Positions 47,401 to 59,100 of a DNA stretch of 64,000 nt are shown piece after piece; position 1 is the stretch's first letter, and each line of letters opens with the position of its first letter. Made by a program: the position numbers and the translations under genes. The notes under the pieces were generated by a model. That model did no database searches. It was not told where the DNA came from and saw nothing but the letters and a program-made list of their open reading frames with translations. Source of the DNA: Sanderia malayensis (lineage: Eukaryota; Cnidaria; Scyphozoa; Semaeostomeae; Pelagiidae); NCBI GenBank assembly GCA_013076295.1, contig RQOL01000906.1:5332001-5396000 (forward strand), in the 5' to 3' direction.

Positions 47401-50400
47401 TTTCAAGCCTGTGACGCGTATTTTTTGCCCAATTAACTCGTTTTATACGTATTTTGCTTAGAATTTAAATAGAGTTGCTATTTGTGGGTTTATTTTACTT
47501 TCCTGACTCGAATATAACCAATCTAGCTAAAACAATCCCGGCATCCGCTAAGTCGAACATTCGCTTACTCGATTGATTTCCCTTCATAGTTCGAGTAAGC
47601 AGATGCCCATTGCGCAGAACTTACTTGAAAGTATTAATCAAATATGTGAAGGGAAGTTGAAGCAATAATAATCAACACTTTATTTATTACTAGCTGTTAA
47701 CATTGTTAAAATGAGTGCTGCTGTGATGTAACCAGAACTAAAGCATCTAGCATTTGATTAAAACAATATGTTTTGAAATGAGTGCTTCAAAAAATATGGA
47801 GAGGGGTTGTTTAGCGTGCTTGGAAGCCTAGATATCTATATTGGTAACAGGTTGCTTCTCTATATTTGATGTGTTTGAATGCTGTCATTTATATTTGACA
47901 TATCTTATTGACATTTACGTTTGCTGGATTTTGGAATTTCAGCGATGATAGATTTCAGCAAATTATTCTTTATCAAGAGAAGGTGTACGCTCAGTTTGAA
48001 GATCAAAGATAAAATTCAAATCTTTGTTGATGTGATGTGACTTCACAATTAACACAAAACAATACCAAAAACGGAGGAATAAATGTAGAAAACCCCAGAT
48101 TAAAAAGAAACCTAAATTAAATGCACATCAACAATTTGAAATCTGAATTCAGGATTTTCTGGACCGGGATTACTTTCAAAAAAACAATAAAACATAATGA
48201 TGGTGCAAATGATGATACAATAGTTTTTGAGGCCTACTATACCTCCGCACAGCTTTTCTTATCTGCTTGCACGCATTCATTTTTATAAACTTATCCCCAC
48301 GACAAGAAAGCAACTCCTTTGCTCTTGTCGAAATAAAAATGGCCTTTTTTGGGCCTTCTCGATTCTGGTCACGAATAAGAGTTGATAACCAGCAAATAAG
48401 CCAAACAAATATCGTTTTCTCAATGTTTCTAAAAGCGTCTCACTGCACTGCAGCGAAGATTACCGCCATTGATGAATTGATAATAAAACAAGCATGCGGC
48501 TAAACGGAGGAGGATCTAAGGCCACGCGCAGGCTAGAATCCGACAAACATCTTCACAAACATCCAAGATTTTTTCTCGAGAAGGACTCGATTATATTCTG
48601 CTGCGCAGCCGCTTCACTTCGTTCCGCTACGCAGCAGCAATTAAATTGTTGAAAGGTTTGATTATTAAATTGTCAGAGTCTGCATTTTCGCATTGAACTC
48701 ACATACACAAGCAAGGCCTTTGAACTGAATTGAACTTAAAAGCATTCTTGTGATAAAAAGTTAAGATGAGATCACAAGGTAAATCTCATAGAGAATATCA
48801 AAAATCTTGTCAATGATAAAGTTAACATCTTAATAATATTTTGTGAGTGTCAGGGGATTTTCTATTTAACTACGAATACCGTAAATCCTCGAATAAGCCC
48901 CCACCTTCGAATAAGCCCTCCCCTCGAATTAGCCCCCAACCTGATAATCATTTGCAAGGATATTGAACTCAGGTTTCCAGACATTGAGGTTGTTCAGTGA
49001 ATGTATTGCAAATAGCAGCAAGTTTAAACCAATAACTTTTTTGATTGGCTGCATTGTCTAGCCTTTATTTTGCTGAATATTCAACAATTATCCGGCTAAA
49101 ATTTCGTTTTTGCAAATAAGCCCCCGGGGGCTTATTCGAGGATTTACGGTAGCTCTAAATAAATAATTTTTTTTCAGTTCATCGTCTTCGACCTAGTGAT
49201 GTGGATATAATTATGAGCATTGGTGGAGCTATGTCGGTAAGTTGCATAAGTCAAATTTATAATCCTTGTTGGAGACTTCAGCTCTTGAATCTTAACATTT
49301 GTTGAAAATCTAGGGAAATGTTGTTTCAGCTTAACATTTACGGAGTTATTCAGCTTTAAACTTCAGTATGGTGACCAGGAAAGAAGTAACACTGTTTGAA
49401 ACACCAAGAAATGCGAGTCTAAATGCCAATCGACACATGTTGAAATGAGGCTCCTTCAACAGCAGTGATTGAAAAAATAAACTATTCTCATAGACTAACT
49501 GATTGACTTTGCTTGCAGGCTGGTGTTGCTGCTAATGCAAGCTCAGTTCCTGAACTTTTTTCGTCTCATAAAACTGTTTCCTTCAGGTGAGTTCCTTGGT
49601 TGCATGCATTGCATGATTGTTTTCATAAAGTTTACCCCTTTGCATCAATTTTATTTGAAATTATAATTTCCAATTTCTTTTGTTTTCTCTTATTTTAAGC
49701 ATCGGTGGAAAGCATACAATTGATAAAATGGTCACATTACCCAGTAAGATTGATTTTATATATGCTTCCTTTTGTCTTTGTATTTTCTTTCAATTTGCTT
49801 TATATTGTCTTCCTCATCTTTCGATATGCTTTATATTGTCTTCGTAAGTATTCTGTTTCAGAACAGGTTGACCTGACTGACACGTGTTTATGGCTTCCAA
49901 TACCCTACTTTATAAGTGTATCAGCGATATATTTTAGTGCATTTACGCTTTTTTAAGGCTTAGTTTTTTGCGCTAAGGCATACAACCTTGAACGTCGATA
50001 ATCTCCTTTAAATTTTGCCTCAAAACTGTTTCCTTTTAAATGCTGTATATATGCCTCAAGCTATCGATGCCTCGAAAGCTCTTTATCTCAGCTCTTTAGC
50101 TCTTATTCACTATGTAGTTATACTTTCTATCAATGCTCAGTTGTGTATTTTTTTATCTTTGCATATTATTTTGACATAGTTAGTTCTTTTATTACGCATA
50201 TTACTTGGTGAGATCTCATGGAAGATAATCAGAACATCACTTTCCGTATTCAATTTGAGGTATTTTAAAGAAGTTCAATCCCAACCTGAAGGGTGCCGTT
50301 ATAAGGGAGGAGTCATTCACAACAATGCATTATGGTACTTCGTTGAGGTAATCTACTAATAAATGATCTTATGGTACAATTTATGTTTGTCCATTCAGTG

Positions 50401-53400
50401 ATTGTCATAATAAAAATAGAATAGTATCATGCCATGCCATGAACAGGAGTGTTTGTGAGTGCGAAGTCTCGAGAGATTCGTCTTTTTGCAGTGTTTTTGT
50501 TTTTTATTGAAAGTTTCTTACTTTAAGGTAACCGAATGCTTGATTTTTAGGTATTTGCCATCCAGGGTGACAGGCCTTGTTGAGAAACTTGAGAAACGCA
50601 AGGTGAGATTTCCTTAGATTTCAAGACTTTTAGAAAAGCAGATTTTTATTTAAGCAATTGCTTTGAGCTGATAAATATAATGCTAATGCTGTAAAAATCG
50701 CTTTAATTGCAAATAATTTATTGCAGGACATTGACTTCAATCTCAACTGGAAACTTCTCACATTGTCTCTTGATTTTGATGACTACTGCTTCGCATGCAG
50801 AATAAGAAATGTAAGATTTATTTTGCATATCATTATCGTGTATCATTGAGAGGATACTTTTTGTAACTTTGCACCTAAATGAATAAACTTTTTCAACTAA
50901 ATTGATTATTGAAAATTGTTCGGATCAAATCCATTGTGATCATGTGAGATTCTTCTCTTCCTTGTCTGTCATTATCCTCTTTTTTATCTTTCTTGCTTGT
51001 TCATTTCCATCTTTACAAGCAGTCTACTTATATTTCTTTGTTTTCATTCTAGCAATGGGATGAGCGGATTCGAGCAATAGTTGAGGCACTCGACATTCTT
51101 TATCTCAAGGTATTTTATAAACTAAACATCTGATCATTTTTTATGAGAGTTGCCTTCTTAACTGAGCTTTGAAAGGACAGGGAATTAGACGAACTTATTA
51201 TTGCATGAATTCGAATTATACACAGAGTTAGTTATGTATAACATTTTTGCCATCTGTTGGAGGAAGCTTTCGTACCCAGCCTATTCTTGGGTCAATAATT
51301 ATGTTTTCATCAGATGAAGAGTTGAATCCTTTGTTATATCTCTGTATTACAGTTATGTCTACAGTTTGTTATGTCTACAGTTTGTTATGTCTTCTCTATT
51401 GCATAGGTACCACGTATCTACATTAGCCTTCTACTGCCACCAAATATCACACAATTATATACAATGAGCACCAACAGACAGTGTCCCAAGTTATACTGGT
51501 AAGCACAATGACGTTTATCTGGTTACGTAAGCCTTGTGTATAATGACGAGGGGTGGCTGCCATTGTTTCAATTTTGACTGAAAATTGTTTACTGAATGTG
51601 CTTTCATCCGAAGAGGGTATTTTTTTGAAGCTATAGGCACCTACTCGAAGGATGTGTCTTGAAGTACAATTGAGACCATTTTCAACTTCCTTGCATTCCT
51701 ATTTTGTAGTTGACTACCTTGTGTACCAGTCAACTTGGCCTCGAAAGTGCGATTTGATAAATTTACAGAAACATTGTTCATGAGTGATCTTATTCTACTA
51801 ATTCTCATCTTTTTGATGCGATTTTTAACGATCTAGCACAAGTATTTGAGAGATTAAGGCCTCAGTAACTCCGTGGATGGTATTTAATGACAAGTGAAGA
51901 TCAAAGATCTCTTAAAGATCTCTGATCTCTGAAAGATCAAATATAACCAATTGATGGATATTTCACTCGGGAAGGGTCTAGTATCACTAATTCAAGTATT
52001 CTGATCACACAAAATGCATTGGTCTCACTTTGGGTTGCACTTGAATAAATCAAGCCTTGATACTGCAGGGCTATCGAGCAATAATGTAGGATAGGAGACC
52101 TATTGGTTGGGGTCCGTCGCTATTTCATATTGTTCTGGTCCTTGGTATTTCTGATGAAGCAAGACGATATCATTTAATGGGTGTTTTGTTGTTATGTAGT
52201 CCCCGAATTGCCCCATATAACATGTGCAACTGATTTGGTTTGCAGTATACATACTATAGTGTACGTTGCTCTGTCAAATATAATGAACATGGAATGTGAA
52301 TTATTTTAATAGGAAACGATGCGAATGCCTCGAGTCTGGTTCTGCAGAGGAGAGAAGTGATGTCATGGCCATGTTAAATGATTTGAAAGTGAGCAGTTTT
52401 TAAGCGTTAAGGAGCATTGCATTATTGTTCACCTTCTACTTGCACATCTGTAATCTTGGTTCGTTTGTATTTTAGAGTCACCTCACAAAAGTAGTAAAGA
52501 AATACAACTCTAGATCTGATTTTGCAGTTGTCATTCAGCCGTTCTGGTCGGACATAAGACAAGGCAAGGTAAGAGAATTTTGCGACCGTAAGTGAATTTT
52601 GGCCAGGAACCAAGAGTTTTCGATATTTTCCCTAGAATTCAAGATATTTGTCATGAATTGAACTTCAAATGTGGTGTATTTGACGTCAAAGCAACATGCT
52701 TAACTGAAGGTCGCCGCTGCTCCTTCACGCCGCTGCTTTATTGACATGCGCTGCACCTTAGATCAATAGCCTGTCGACTTATGCATTTTGTCAATTGAAT
52801 ACTTATCACTATAAGTATCTATATCCTTTTTGCCGATATTAATATGATGCATAAATAAATATTGAATTTTACATGTACACATGGTTCATGCTTTTACATT
52901 ATCAATATGCTACAATATTAAGGCAATATAAAGATCTTTATGAAGTGTTATTATAATTGGCTAATTATCAATGCATTTTGCTTGTTGTGTTTCTTCAGAG
53001 TAACCTTCTTGCCAAAGACTGTTTTCATCTTTCCCTCTCTGGACACGAGTATGCCGCCGTGAACCTATGGAATAACCTGGTGAGTTGTTGGTTTTGAAAC
53101 AATCTCATCTTTCATGGATCTTATCGAAATTGGATTAAATTTCGAAATAACTACTGATCTCTCCATTGAACAAACTTTCTGAAAAGTTAGCGATGTCCAC
53201 AAACAAGGTCATACCATCTACGGACTATTGCATTAACTATATTATGTTGTTCTTCTGTTTCGTGTTTTATTTATTAATCTTGTTTATCTTATATTTATCT
53301 CATCTTCATCTTAATCTTCTTTTATCTTCAATTGCTTGGGAGCATATCCTGTGTCAAATGCAGTGTTCCTAAAATGATTTGTTTTCACAACCAGCTAAAT

Positions 53401-54225
53401 AACTTATAACTTACAACGTAAGTTTTAGTAATGTGATTTAGAACCATCTTCTACTTTCAGCTTCAACCAATTTTCCAGAAGAATAATCACTGGATTTATG
53501 ATAAAAGTATTTTATGCCCAACAGAGGTATGTCCTGCATTAACTTTGTATAATCTTCCTCTTGTTTGCACTTTTTTTTCTCTGTTATTTTTACTACTATC
53601 AAGCTCTTATTCTTCATCGTCCTTTTCCTCAGCTATTATATCGTTTTGCTTCGTTATCGTGTATCGTGTAGTTATTTTTCTTCGTTCTCAATTTTTGCAT
53701 GGTCTGCTTTTTCCAAATTATTTTTTATTCTTCTTGCTTGTCGTTTTGTTTATTTACTTTTTTGCATTTACATCTTACGACCTTTCTGACTTATTTGTAT
53801 CTTTTATTTTGTTATTTTTTATCTTATTTCATATCTCTTGTATTTCTTGTTCTTCATCCTTTTACAATCATTTTTATTTTGGTTTCAACAACAGCTTTTA
53901 CCATTAACCACAACATCTTTTTATCTAAATATCTCGAAAATCTCTATTTTAGAATGAACCATATCTTTTTACCACAATGAACAGCCCAAAAGACTCAGCC
54001 ATCGACCTGTCAATCAATAGCGACACGCTGCATGAAAGTAGCAGAAAGCCAAGCTCTTCTTCAAGTAGGAAGATAGCTCTTGGCATTGGATTAACACTAT
54101 TCTTCATTCTGGCGATTGTAGTGGTCATGGCTATCATCTTCTTTCGCAAGAATAAACAGATATCAATGCGCTCAAAGATTAGAATTCTTGCCACTCCTTG
54201 GAAGAGAATGAAGGAGAAGATCTGA
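41407..54225 (+). CDS. Ig-like plus inactive phospholipase B1-like transmembrane protein
   Basis: Seventeen exons join in phase to 580 residues: 41407-41485, 42289-42624, 43059-43186, 43359-43425, 49178-49236, 49519-49586, 49700-49743, 50260-50347, 50551-50602, 50727-50810, 51053-51109, 51407-51498, 52313-52388, 52476-52568, 52999-53079, 53461-53526, 53953-54225. Residues 1-20 or so form a signal peptide (ATG in AAAATGG). Residues 27-139, one exon, look like an Ig-like domain (Cys64, Trp86, LGIYGCSY with Tyr124 and Cys126). From 204 onward it follows phospholipase B1: VHRLRPSDVDII, SIGG, TLPSILKKFNPNL, NWKLLTL, DFAVVIQPFW, KDCFHLS and NEPYLFTTMNSP. A membrane helix (about 531-554) and a short basic tail follow. 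The catalytic GDS is Gly219-Gly220-Ala221 and GxND is DFDD (323-326), while DxxH (Asp448, His451) remains. It is therefore probably a non-enzymatic cell-surface protein. Confidence 0.8.
41622..41657. repeat. Perfect 36-base palindrome
   Basis: The left half TAATAGCAGAGTAAACAT is followed directly by its exact complement ATGTTTACTCTGCTATTA. It lies in intron 1 of the Ig-PLB gene, just before a tRNA-like segment. Confidence 0.85.
41668..42050 (+). repeat. tRNA-derived SINE-like repeat
   Basis: The first 75 bases (41668-41742) resemble a tRNA gene: GTGTGGTAGCGGTAAGGAC like box A, and GATCGCGGTTTGATT like box B about 45 bases later. About 300 bases of non-coding body follow. This layout fits a SINE with a degraded tRNA head. 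The 3' boundary is uncertain, and other copies outside the window would be needed to confirm it. Confidence 0.4.
43475..43672. repeat. Fragment of HIRAN-like transposon end
   Basis: This matches 46905-47105 in order and orientation: ACTCGAACATTCGCTTGCTC, TTTCCCTTGGACCAAAAAGT, then ATTAATATGTTATTAGTT and a segment ending in TCTATAAACGTCC. It is a second, shorter copy of the same mobile element, inside the same intron. Confidence 0.65.
43690..44735 (-). pseudogene. Ty3/gypsy retrotransposon pol fragment
   Basis: A remnant of a Ty3/gypsy polyprotein on the minus strand, in the large intron of the Ig-PLB gene. Read right to left it has the end of the RNase H region (44665-44345; the IKYRAGTANGNADALS signature), a zinc-binding-like stretch, then integrase core sequence. 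The integrase portion contains the HSDQGRNF block and the AYHPQCDG block (43910-43695). An in-frame stop (TGA complement at 44001-44003) and frame changes interrupt it. Neither long terminal repeats nor reverse transcriptase are seen, so it is a dead fragment. Confidence 0.8.
44908..46346 (-). CDS. Unrecognised coiled-coil protein with Cys-rich tail, nested gene
   Basis: I do not recognise this gene. Two exons, 46346-46166 and 46037-44908, join in phase (LAES|KRDADKY) to 436 residues. It lies on the opposite strand inside intron 4 of the Ig-PLB gene. Residues 1-60 are acidic. Residues 60-215 are helical with a less charged middle (IGEMLQNACHIVFNMGMKF and MNMAHTLLCASARIHREI). Residues about 219-260 hold three and a half 14-residue repeats of the form SSLxxATExxxxxD. 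Residues 270-405 are a long Lys/Glu coiled coil with leucine heptads. The tail FFRRLLCCCKRQDNSDEA has three adjacent cysteines in a basic setting, a plausible S-palmitoylation site. There is no signal peptide or clear membrane helix. An intact frame of this length with a canonical intron argues for a real gene. Confidence 0.6.
46596..46835. mobile_element. MITE family A, truncated inverted copy
   Basis: The right end CGAGGAAATACGGTA is complete and is preceded by GGGGGCGTTTA motifs. The left starts inside the element (CGGGGCGTTTATTAATCTCGG), so one terminus is missing. Its interior is the reverse complement of 1725-2064. Confidence 0.7.
46885..47600 (-). pseudogene. HIRAN-like domain gene fragment in a transposon
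   Basis: Two overlapping minus-strand frames (47406-47194 and 47267-47052) together look like the HIRAN-like repeat protein found in many copies in marine invertebrate genomes. The first has GFHVYKERWSPQKGEVLVSA...KHAVYVLKQGRIVGH...FYFRRGG. The second continues with SCHVTIKGP and CELKFEG. The frame switches at a run of G residues near 47205-47211, so the gene is frameshifted. Pogo-like CTCGAACATTCGCTT repeats flank it on both sides (46888-46990 and 47535-47600), suggesting it was carried by a DNA transposon. A second fragment is at 43475-43672. Family assignment is tentative. Confidence 0.45.
48599..48640. repeat. GC-rich imperfect hairpin
   Basis: CTGCTGCGCAGCCGCTTCAC is followed closely by CCGCTACGCAGCAG. 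The arms pair over about 13 bases with one or two mismatches. It stands out as a GC-rich island in AT-rich intron DNA. The role is unknown. Confidence 0.5.
48877..49151. mobile_element. MITE family B, copy 2
   Basis: 275 bases, the same length and ends as 21130-21404 (TACCGTAAATCCTCGAATAA and its complement). It lies in intron 4 of the Ig-PLB gene and ends 26 bases before the acceptor of exon 5, so it is almost at the splice branch region. Confidence 0.8.
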
Positions 54226-54641
54226 GATAGGTATTTAGACTTCAGCTTGAGATCAGTAATTTATTTACAACAGAGTCTATCATAATGCAGAAACTGTATA
54301 CAATCGAGTATATATGCACAAACAGGCCCCCTACCTCTTTAGGGGGGTTATTAGGATCAGAAAATGAGCCCCCCGTTTAACTATTTTTCCGTTGGCCGTT
54401 GATGTTCAGCTGTTACAATGATGACTCTATTTTACAAGCTTCTTTTACGATAACGGAGAATGCATATTTTGTTTTGTACAAATTTTATGGTTTTTGTAAA
54501 TATTAACACGGACACGATTTTGTGTGCACTGACAATCTTCGTTACTATTTATAATTAAAACAAAACATTGTCATCGATTCTACTTGATTCTCGATCACTA
54601 ATTACATGAAGTATTTCAAACTGGCATATTCTCTGAATGAT

Positions 54642-54723
54642 TACCGTAAGTCCTTGATTATGCCCCCGGTAGCTTATTTCGCAAAAAATGTTTTAGGGTG
54701 GGGGCTTATTAGAGGTATTGGTA
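54642..54723. mobile_element. Very short family B-like MITE
   Basis: 82 bases: TACCGTAAGTCCTTGATTATGCCCCC on the left and GGGGGCTTATTAGAGGTATTGGTA on the right. It appears to be little more than two inverted ends. Confidence 0.55.
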
Positions 54724-55009
54724 TGATTGATATTTCAGGTTGTATGTATGATCATCGAATCTTCAAATCACAATGGATCAAGTTCTTTTTCTTACAGAAA
54801 CCACATGTATATATAATGTGTAAGAACCTATTTTTATAAGAACTTTTGGCTAAATTTTTAACGATAGCCTGCTGTCTTTTAACAATTGGCTCGGTGCTAA
54901 ATCTGTAATTTCTTATATGCGGCCTTTCATTGCATAATGCTTAGGGTATTCACCTAGATACCCTATGTGGATGGTCTTGCAAACTTAGGCTCTCACAAAA
55001 AATGTTACT

Positions 55010-55052
55010 GCGGCGCTCATTCGGGGGCCGCGCCCACTTGAGTAAATGCCGT
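55010..55052. repeat. Half copy of MITE family C
   Basis: TGCGGCGCTCATTCGGGGGC followed by a CTTGAGTAAATGCCGT end matches one terminus of 15601-15883. The other half is missing. Confidence 0.45.
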
Positions 55053-56192
55053 GCTTGCTTGTTTTTATTTATCAGGACAAACAGTTGACCTGAGAACTTG
55101 TGCGACTAAGAACTTGTCTGGTACCCAGGCCTTATAACAGAACAGGCACTAAATTTACAGGGTGGCCAAAATGTGGCGATAATTAATCAGAACAGCACAA
55201 TAGAAATACAGTATTTTTCCCGCAAAGAAACACATTTTTCTTTTGATTCACGCTTTGATGTAACCCTACTGTTGTTTGTGAAGAATATGTGTAGGAAACC
55301 AAATTTTTCCTGAACGCAAGAAGGCATTTATGAGTCTTAAATCCTGCTTTTTTTCCATTTGGCAGATTAAGTGAAACAAAGTTTCCGACTTTGGCCGCAA
55401 CCTTTACTAGCTACAAAGTACAGGAAATTGTGCTCTGGTATTTTGAAATTAATTTTGGTGATCGGCAAAGAAGTAGACACTTTTGTATGTGTCAGAAGTT
55501 AAAGTGTCTTTGTTATTTTTGTCTGTATTAATACGGTTTTTATTAGAAAAAAGCTAAAGGGGGAAGCTGAGAAAATGTTGGCGTTTGATAGGAATGTGAT
55601 GATAGATAGATATAAATTTGTAATAGAATACACAGCTTGAATTGAAGTAAGTCACGAAGAAACAATTCTATTTTTGTATGAATAATTTAGAAGCATACAA
55701 GCATATGAAAGTAAAATATAGCAGGCATAAGTCACGATGGTGATACACGTGAGAAACTCGAGGGTAACAGAAATTTAACATGCGAGCATTCCAAACCTGA
55801 ACTAATACAATGATTTCAGTTCAATATCAAACAATGTCCGATATGAATTTGAATAAAGCAAACGAAAATGACAACAACAAGAAGAGTTCATATTGCTTGT
55901 GCCGACATAATTGTTATGCTAATTTGTTCTTATTTTTTTTATTGTCCTTTCAATGACGGTGTTATTCTGATCATTGTTCGTATATTGAAAAGCACAATCG
56001 ATTGGTCAGCATCCTATCACATGACAAAGGCGGTCAAAGTGGATGACTTTGAAGAACGCCAGTTCTTGGGGAAAGGTTGTTTGGAGGTTTCACAGCTTCC
56101 ATAATGTACCTGAATGACTTTTATGAATATAATAAAAAATAAGAGGCATTGGGTTGTCATTTTAGTCGGTAGTGAACGTTTTGACATCGAAA

Positions 56193-59100
56193 ATGGCGCA
56201 AATGTTGTGTAAATGGATTTTGCTGCCGCTTTTTGCTTTGGCACAAGGTAAGTCTTTTTATTTCATATTTGCACCTTTGAAGTGCCGACACAAGTTATGT
56301 TGTTTCACATGTCTATTTCATAAATTATAAAAAAATTAAGTTTATTTAGGCCTTTATAATCTCACGACAATATGGTTTCAATTGAAAATCAATAAAGCCA
56401 CTCAAATTTGAATTTCAACAGAAATATTGGCCTAAGCTGATATCATATTTATTGGAACCCTTTATGCAAACCATTTTTCAAACAGTGGAATTATTTTAAA
56501 ATTGAATTTCAAAAATATGTAAGGCTTGATTTAAAGCAGTTGGTTTTTCCTTTATTCACCTGAGTTTATGATAAGAAATTGTGGATTTTTATTGCTTCTG
56601 TGGCGCCATGTTGCTTTCCTGCCTTGCCTTGGCATGTTTCAATTTTCGATCATGCCACGCGCTTCGTCTTCAAACATGTTTATAAATAGGCCCCTGAAGT
56701 CATATTTATTAATTAATTTGTGTTATCTTCCGCCTATATTTTCCAACTCTTGATGATTGTTTAAGCGCCCGAGTCTAGGAAATCCGTGAACTTTAAATTC
56801 TTTAGATAGAATTCTAATTCCTTGAACACCTTCCGATGATGAGCGGCTTGGAAAGGCAGGAAATCACAAAAATTCAAAAAGATTTGAAATGACTCGTCGG
56901 TTTTATCTTCGCACTAACGAAGTTGAAAGCCATCGTATCGAGAAACATGCTTTCAATAAAAAACTTAGTTTTGTGTTTTTAGAAGTTTTGAGTTGAGTGC
57001 AGTGAAAGTAGTTTGAAGTATACAGGTTTAAGTTTCTTGTTGCCCGTCATTCTTGACATGTTTTCACCTCAGAAATTGCCACATGCAGCTTGCGCATAAA
57101 ATTCTTTTAATTATTTATTTGTAAACATGTCAGTTTCATATTGTTTGGAGGTGAAGAGAACAGTAAAAAATGGAAAACATATTTTTTTCAAGGTATATCC
57201 TCTGAAGGTTATTCACCAATTAGCTTGTCATGTGTCAAATAAAATAGTCATGGCACCAACAGAGTTTGCTTCATTGTTTTCATGTTTCACTGAACAACTT
57301 GGAACCTTTTTGAAGTTTTAAATTCTCTTTTTAATTATCTTATGTAAAAGATTACATATTATATGTATGTAATTTTTTATCCCATACATTGCATGTGACA
57401 AATTCTCTTGTCTGATTCATTCTTGTGGCAAAGAAAAATTGGATTCATGTATCTAATCACAGGGCTTCAAATAGACATTTGTTTAATCTTATTTTTAAGT
57501 CATCATCTAAAGTTACATTTCCTTGCTTTGTCAACTTTAATCATGTCATAATCTTACCTTTCTTTACAGTGAAGGCTGATCTTACAATAAATGTCCAACC
57601 ATCAAAGATTTTTATATTAAAAGGACAGCCAGTTAAGATAGACTGCACAGTTACAGGAGCAAGAACAACACCAGTTGTAACATGGAATTACAAAAGTTTG
57701 ACATTGCAGAACAGTTCAGATGTAACAATCTTTCCAAACAATACACTGTACATCAAAAGTTTGACAAAGTATTACAGAGGAGATTATTCATGTGCAGCTA
57801 AAACAGTAGATGCTGATAAATATGTTGTCGTCAATGTAGATTGGCCAGGTAATAAACATCAACAAATCGTTTTCAAGATATCTCCCCTTCTCTTTCTCAT
57901 GTATTTTCATTTTCATTTATTTTCTAAACTTATTTGTCTCTGTTCAAAAACCCTGAAAGTTAGACTGAAAAATGAAAATTATATTTTTAAGTGATATAAA
58001 TAAACCTATTCTTCACACATGGGACAAGACATGATCTAATTTCCAATTTGAATAACTATATAATTGGCACAAACCTGTCAATGACAGAAATGGAGATAAA
58101 ATATATGTATTAGAATACCGATTTAATGAATCTTCTATTCAGCAAATGCAAATGCCCTGTTAGTGATAAACAAAACATCAGATTCCTTGAACTGTATAGA
58201 GTTTATCCTTGTTTAACGAAATCCTAGGCAATAAAGGACGTTTTGATCTCTACTCATGCTTACCTTGCTGAAAATTTATCAGGATTTCACAGTAATGTTA
58301 AATGAGACAACAGTTCCTTTATGATATTTGTTGTTCTTGGTAAAGTTTAACCATATGTAATTGGTCCTTAACATTCATGTGAAACATTTTAAATAGACAG
58401 TAGCATATCTTTTATTTATCTTTTTTATCTTTTGTCTTGTTTAGTGTTGAGAAAACTGCCACAAATTCCTAATGACTATGAGCTGATACAAGGAACAGTT
58501 AACATAACATGTTTAAAGCCATCAAGAGCCAACCCACCTCCAACCATTGCCTGGGAATTCAATGGCAAACCACTAATAAAAGATAGTCGTTACTCAATTC
58601 AAAGCTGGTCCTTAATCATTTCAAATCTTCAACAAAAAGATTCTGGAAATTACACTTGTGTGGTTGAAAACATGGCAGGTGTAAGGAGGCAAACCATGAA
58701 GCTTCAAGTCTACGGTAAGCTTAGTTGTGACCCTTTCCTTGGATTGCAAGCCCTTTATTTCTTTTGTATGAATTAAATTCCTCAATATGCTTATGAGTTT
58801 TTGCACCTTCTGGTTTCATTTATTGGTTTGAGCCTTGATAACTTGAAACTTAAATTACTAGACAAAAAAGGATTTTCTTTCCATTGGGTATCGACTTAGG
58901 GAGATTCAAATATCTTTTTTCTGCAAAGATTTATCTATGTCTAACATTCGGAGGATAAAATTTGAGCCCAGAGTTTAATTTCCTGAATTTAGCTACTGGT
59001 AATCTCAAAAACAAATCCCATGTAAATCATGCTTAACACTGTAATTTAAAAGTATTCCCACAATGATCTGCTTTTCCTTTTGGCTTGGAAGGTGGTCAAT

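Larger units (their letters stand above)
54226..56192. other. Ig-PLB to PTK7 spacer
   Basis: About 2 kb holding the Ig-PLB 3' UTR, a short family B-like element (54642-54723), a half family C element (55010-55052) and the PTK7 promoter. No exon is recognised. Confidence 0.45.

Noticed and set aside
53545..53980. 120-codon Phe/Ser/Leu-rich membrane-like frame
   Set aside because: It lies in Ig-PLB intron 16, is T-rich low-complexity DNA, and ends in the polypyrimidine tract before exon 17.
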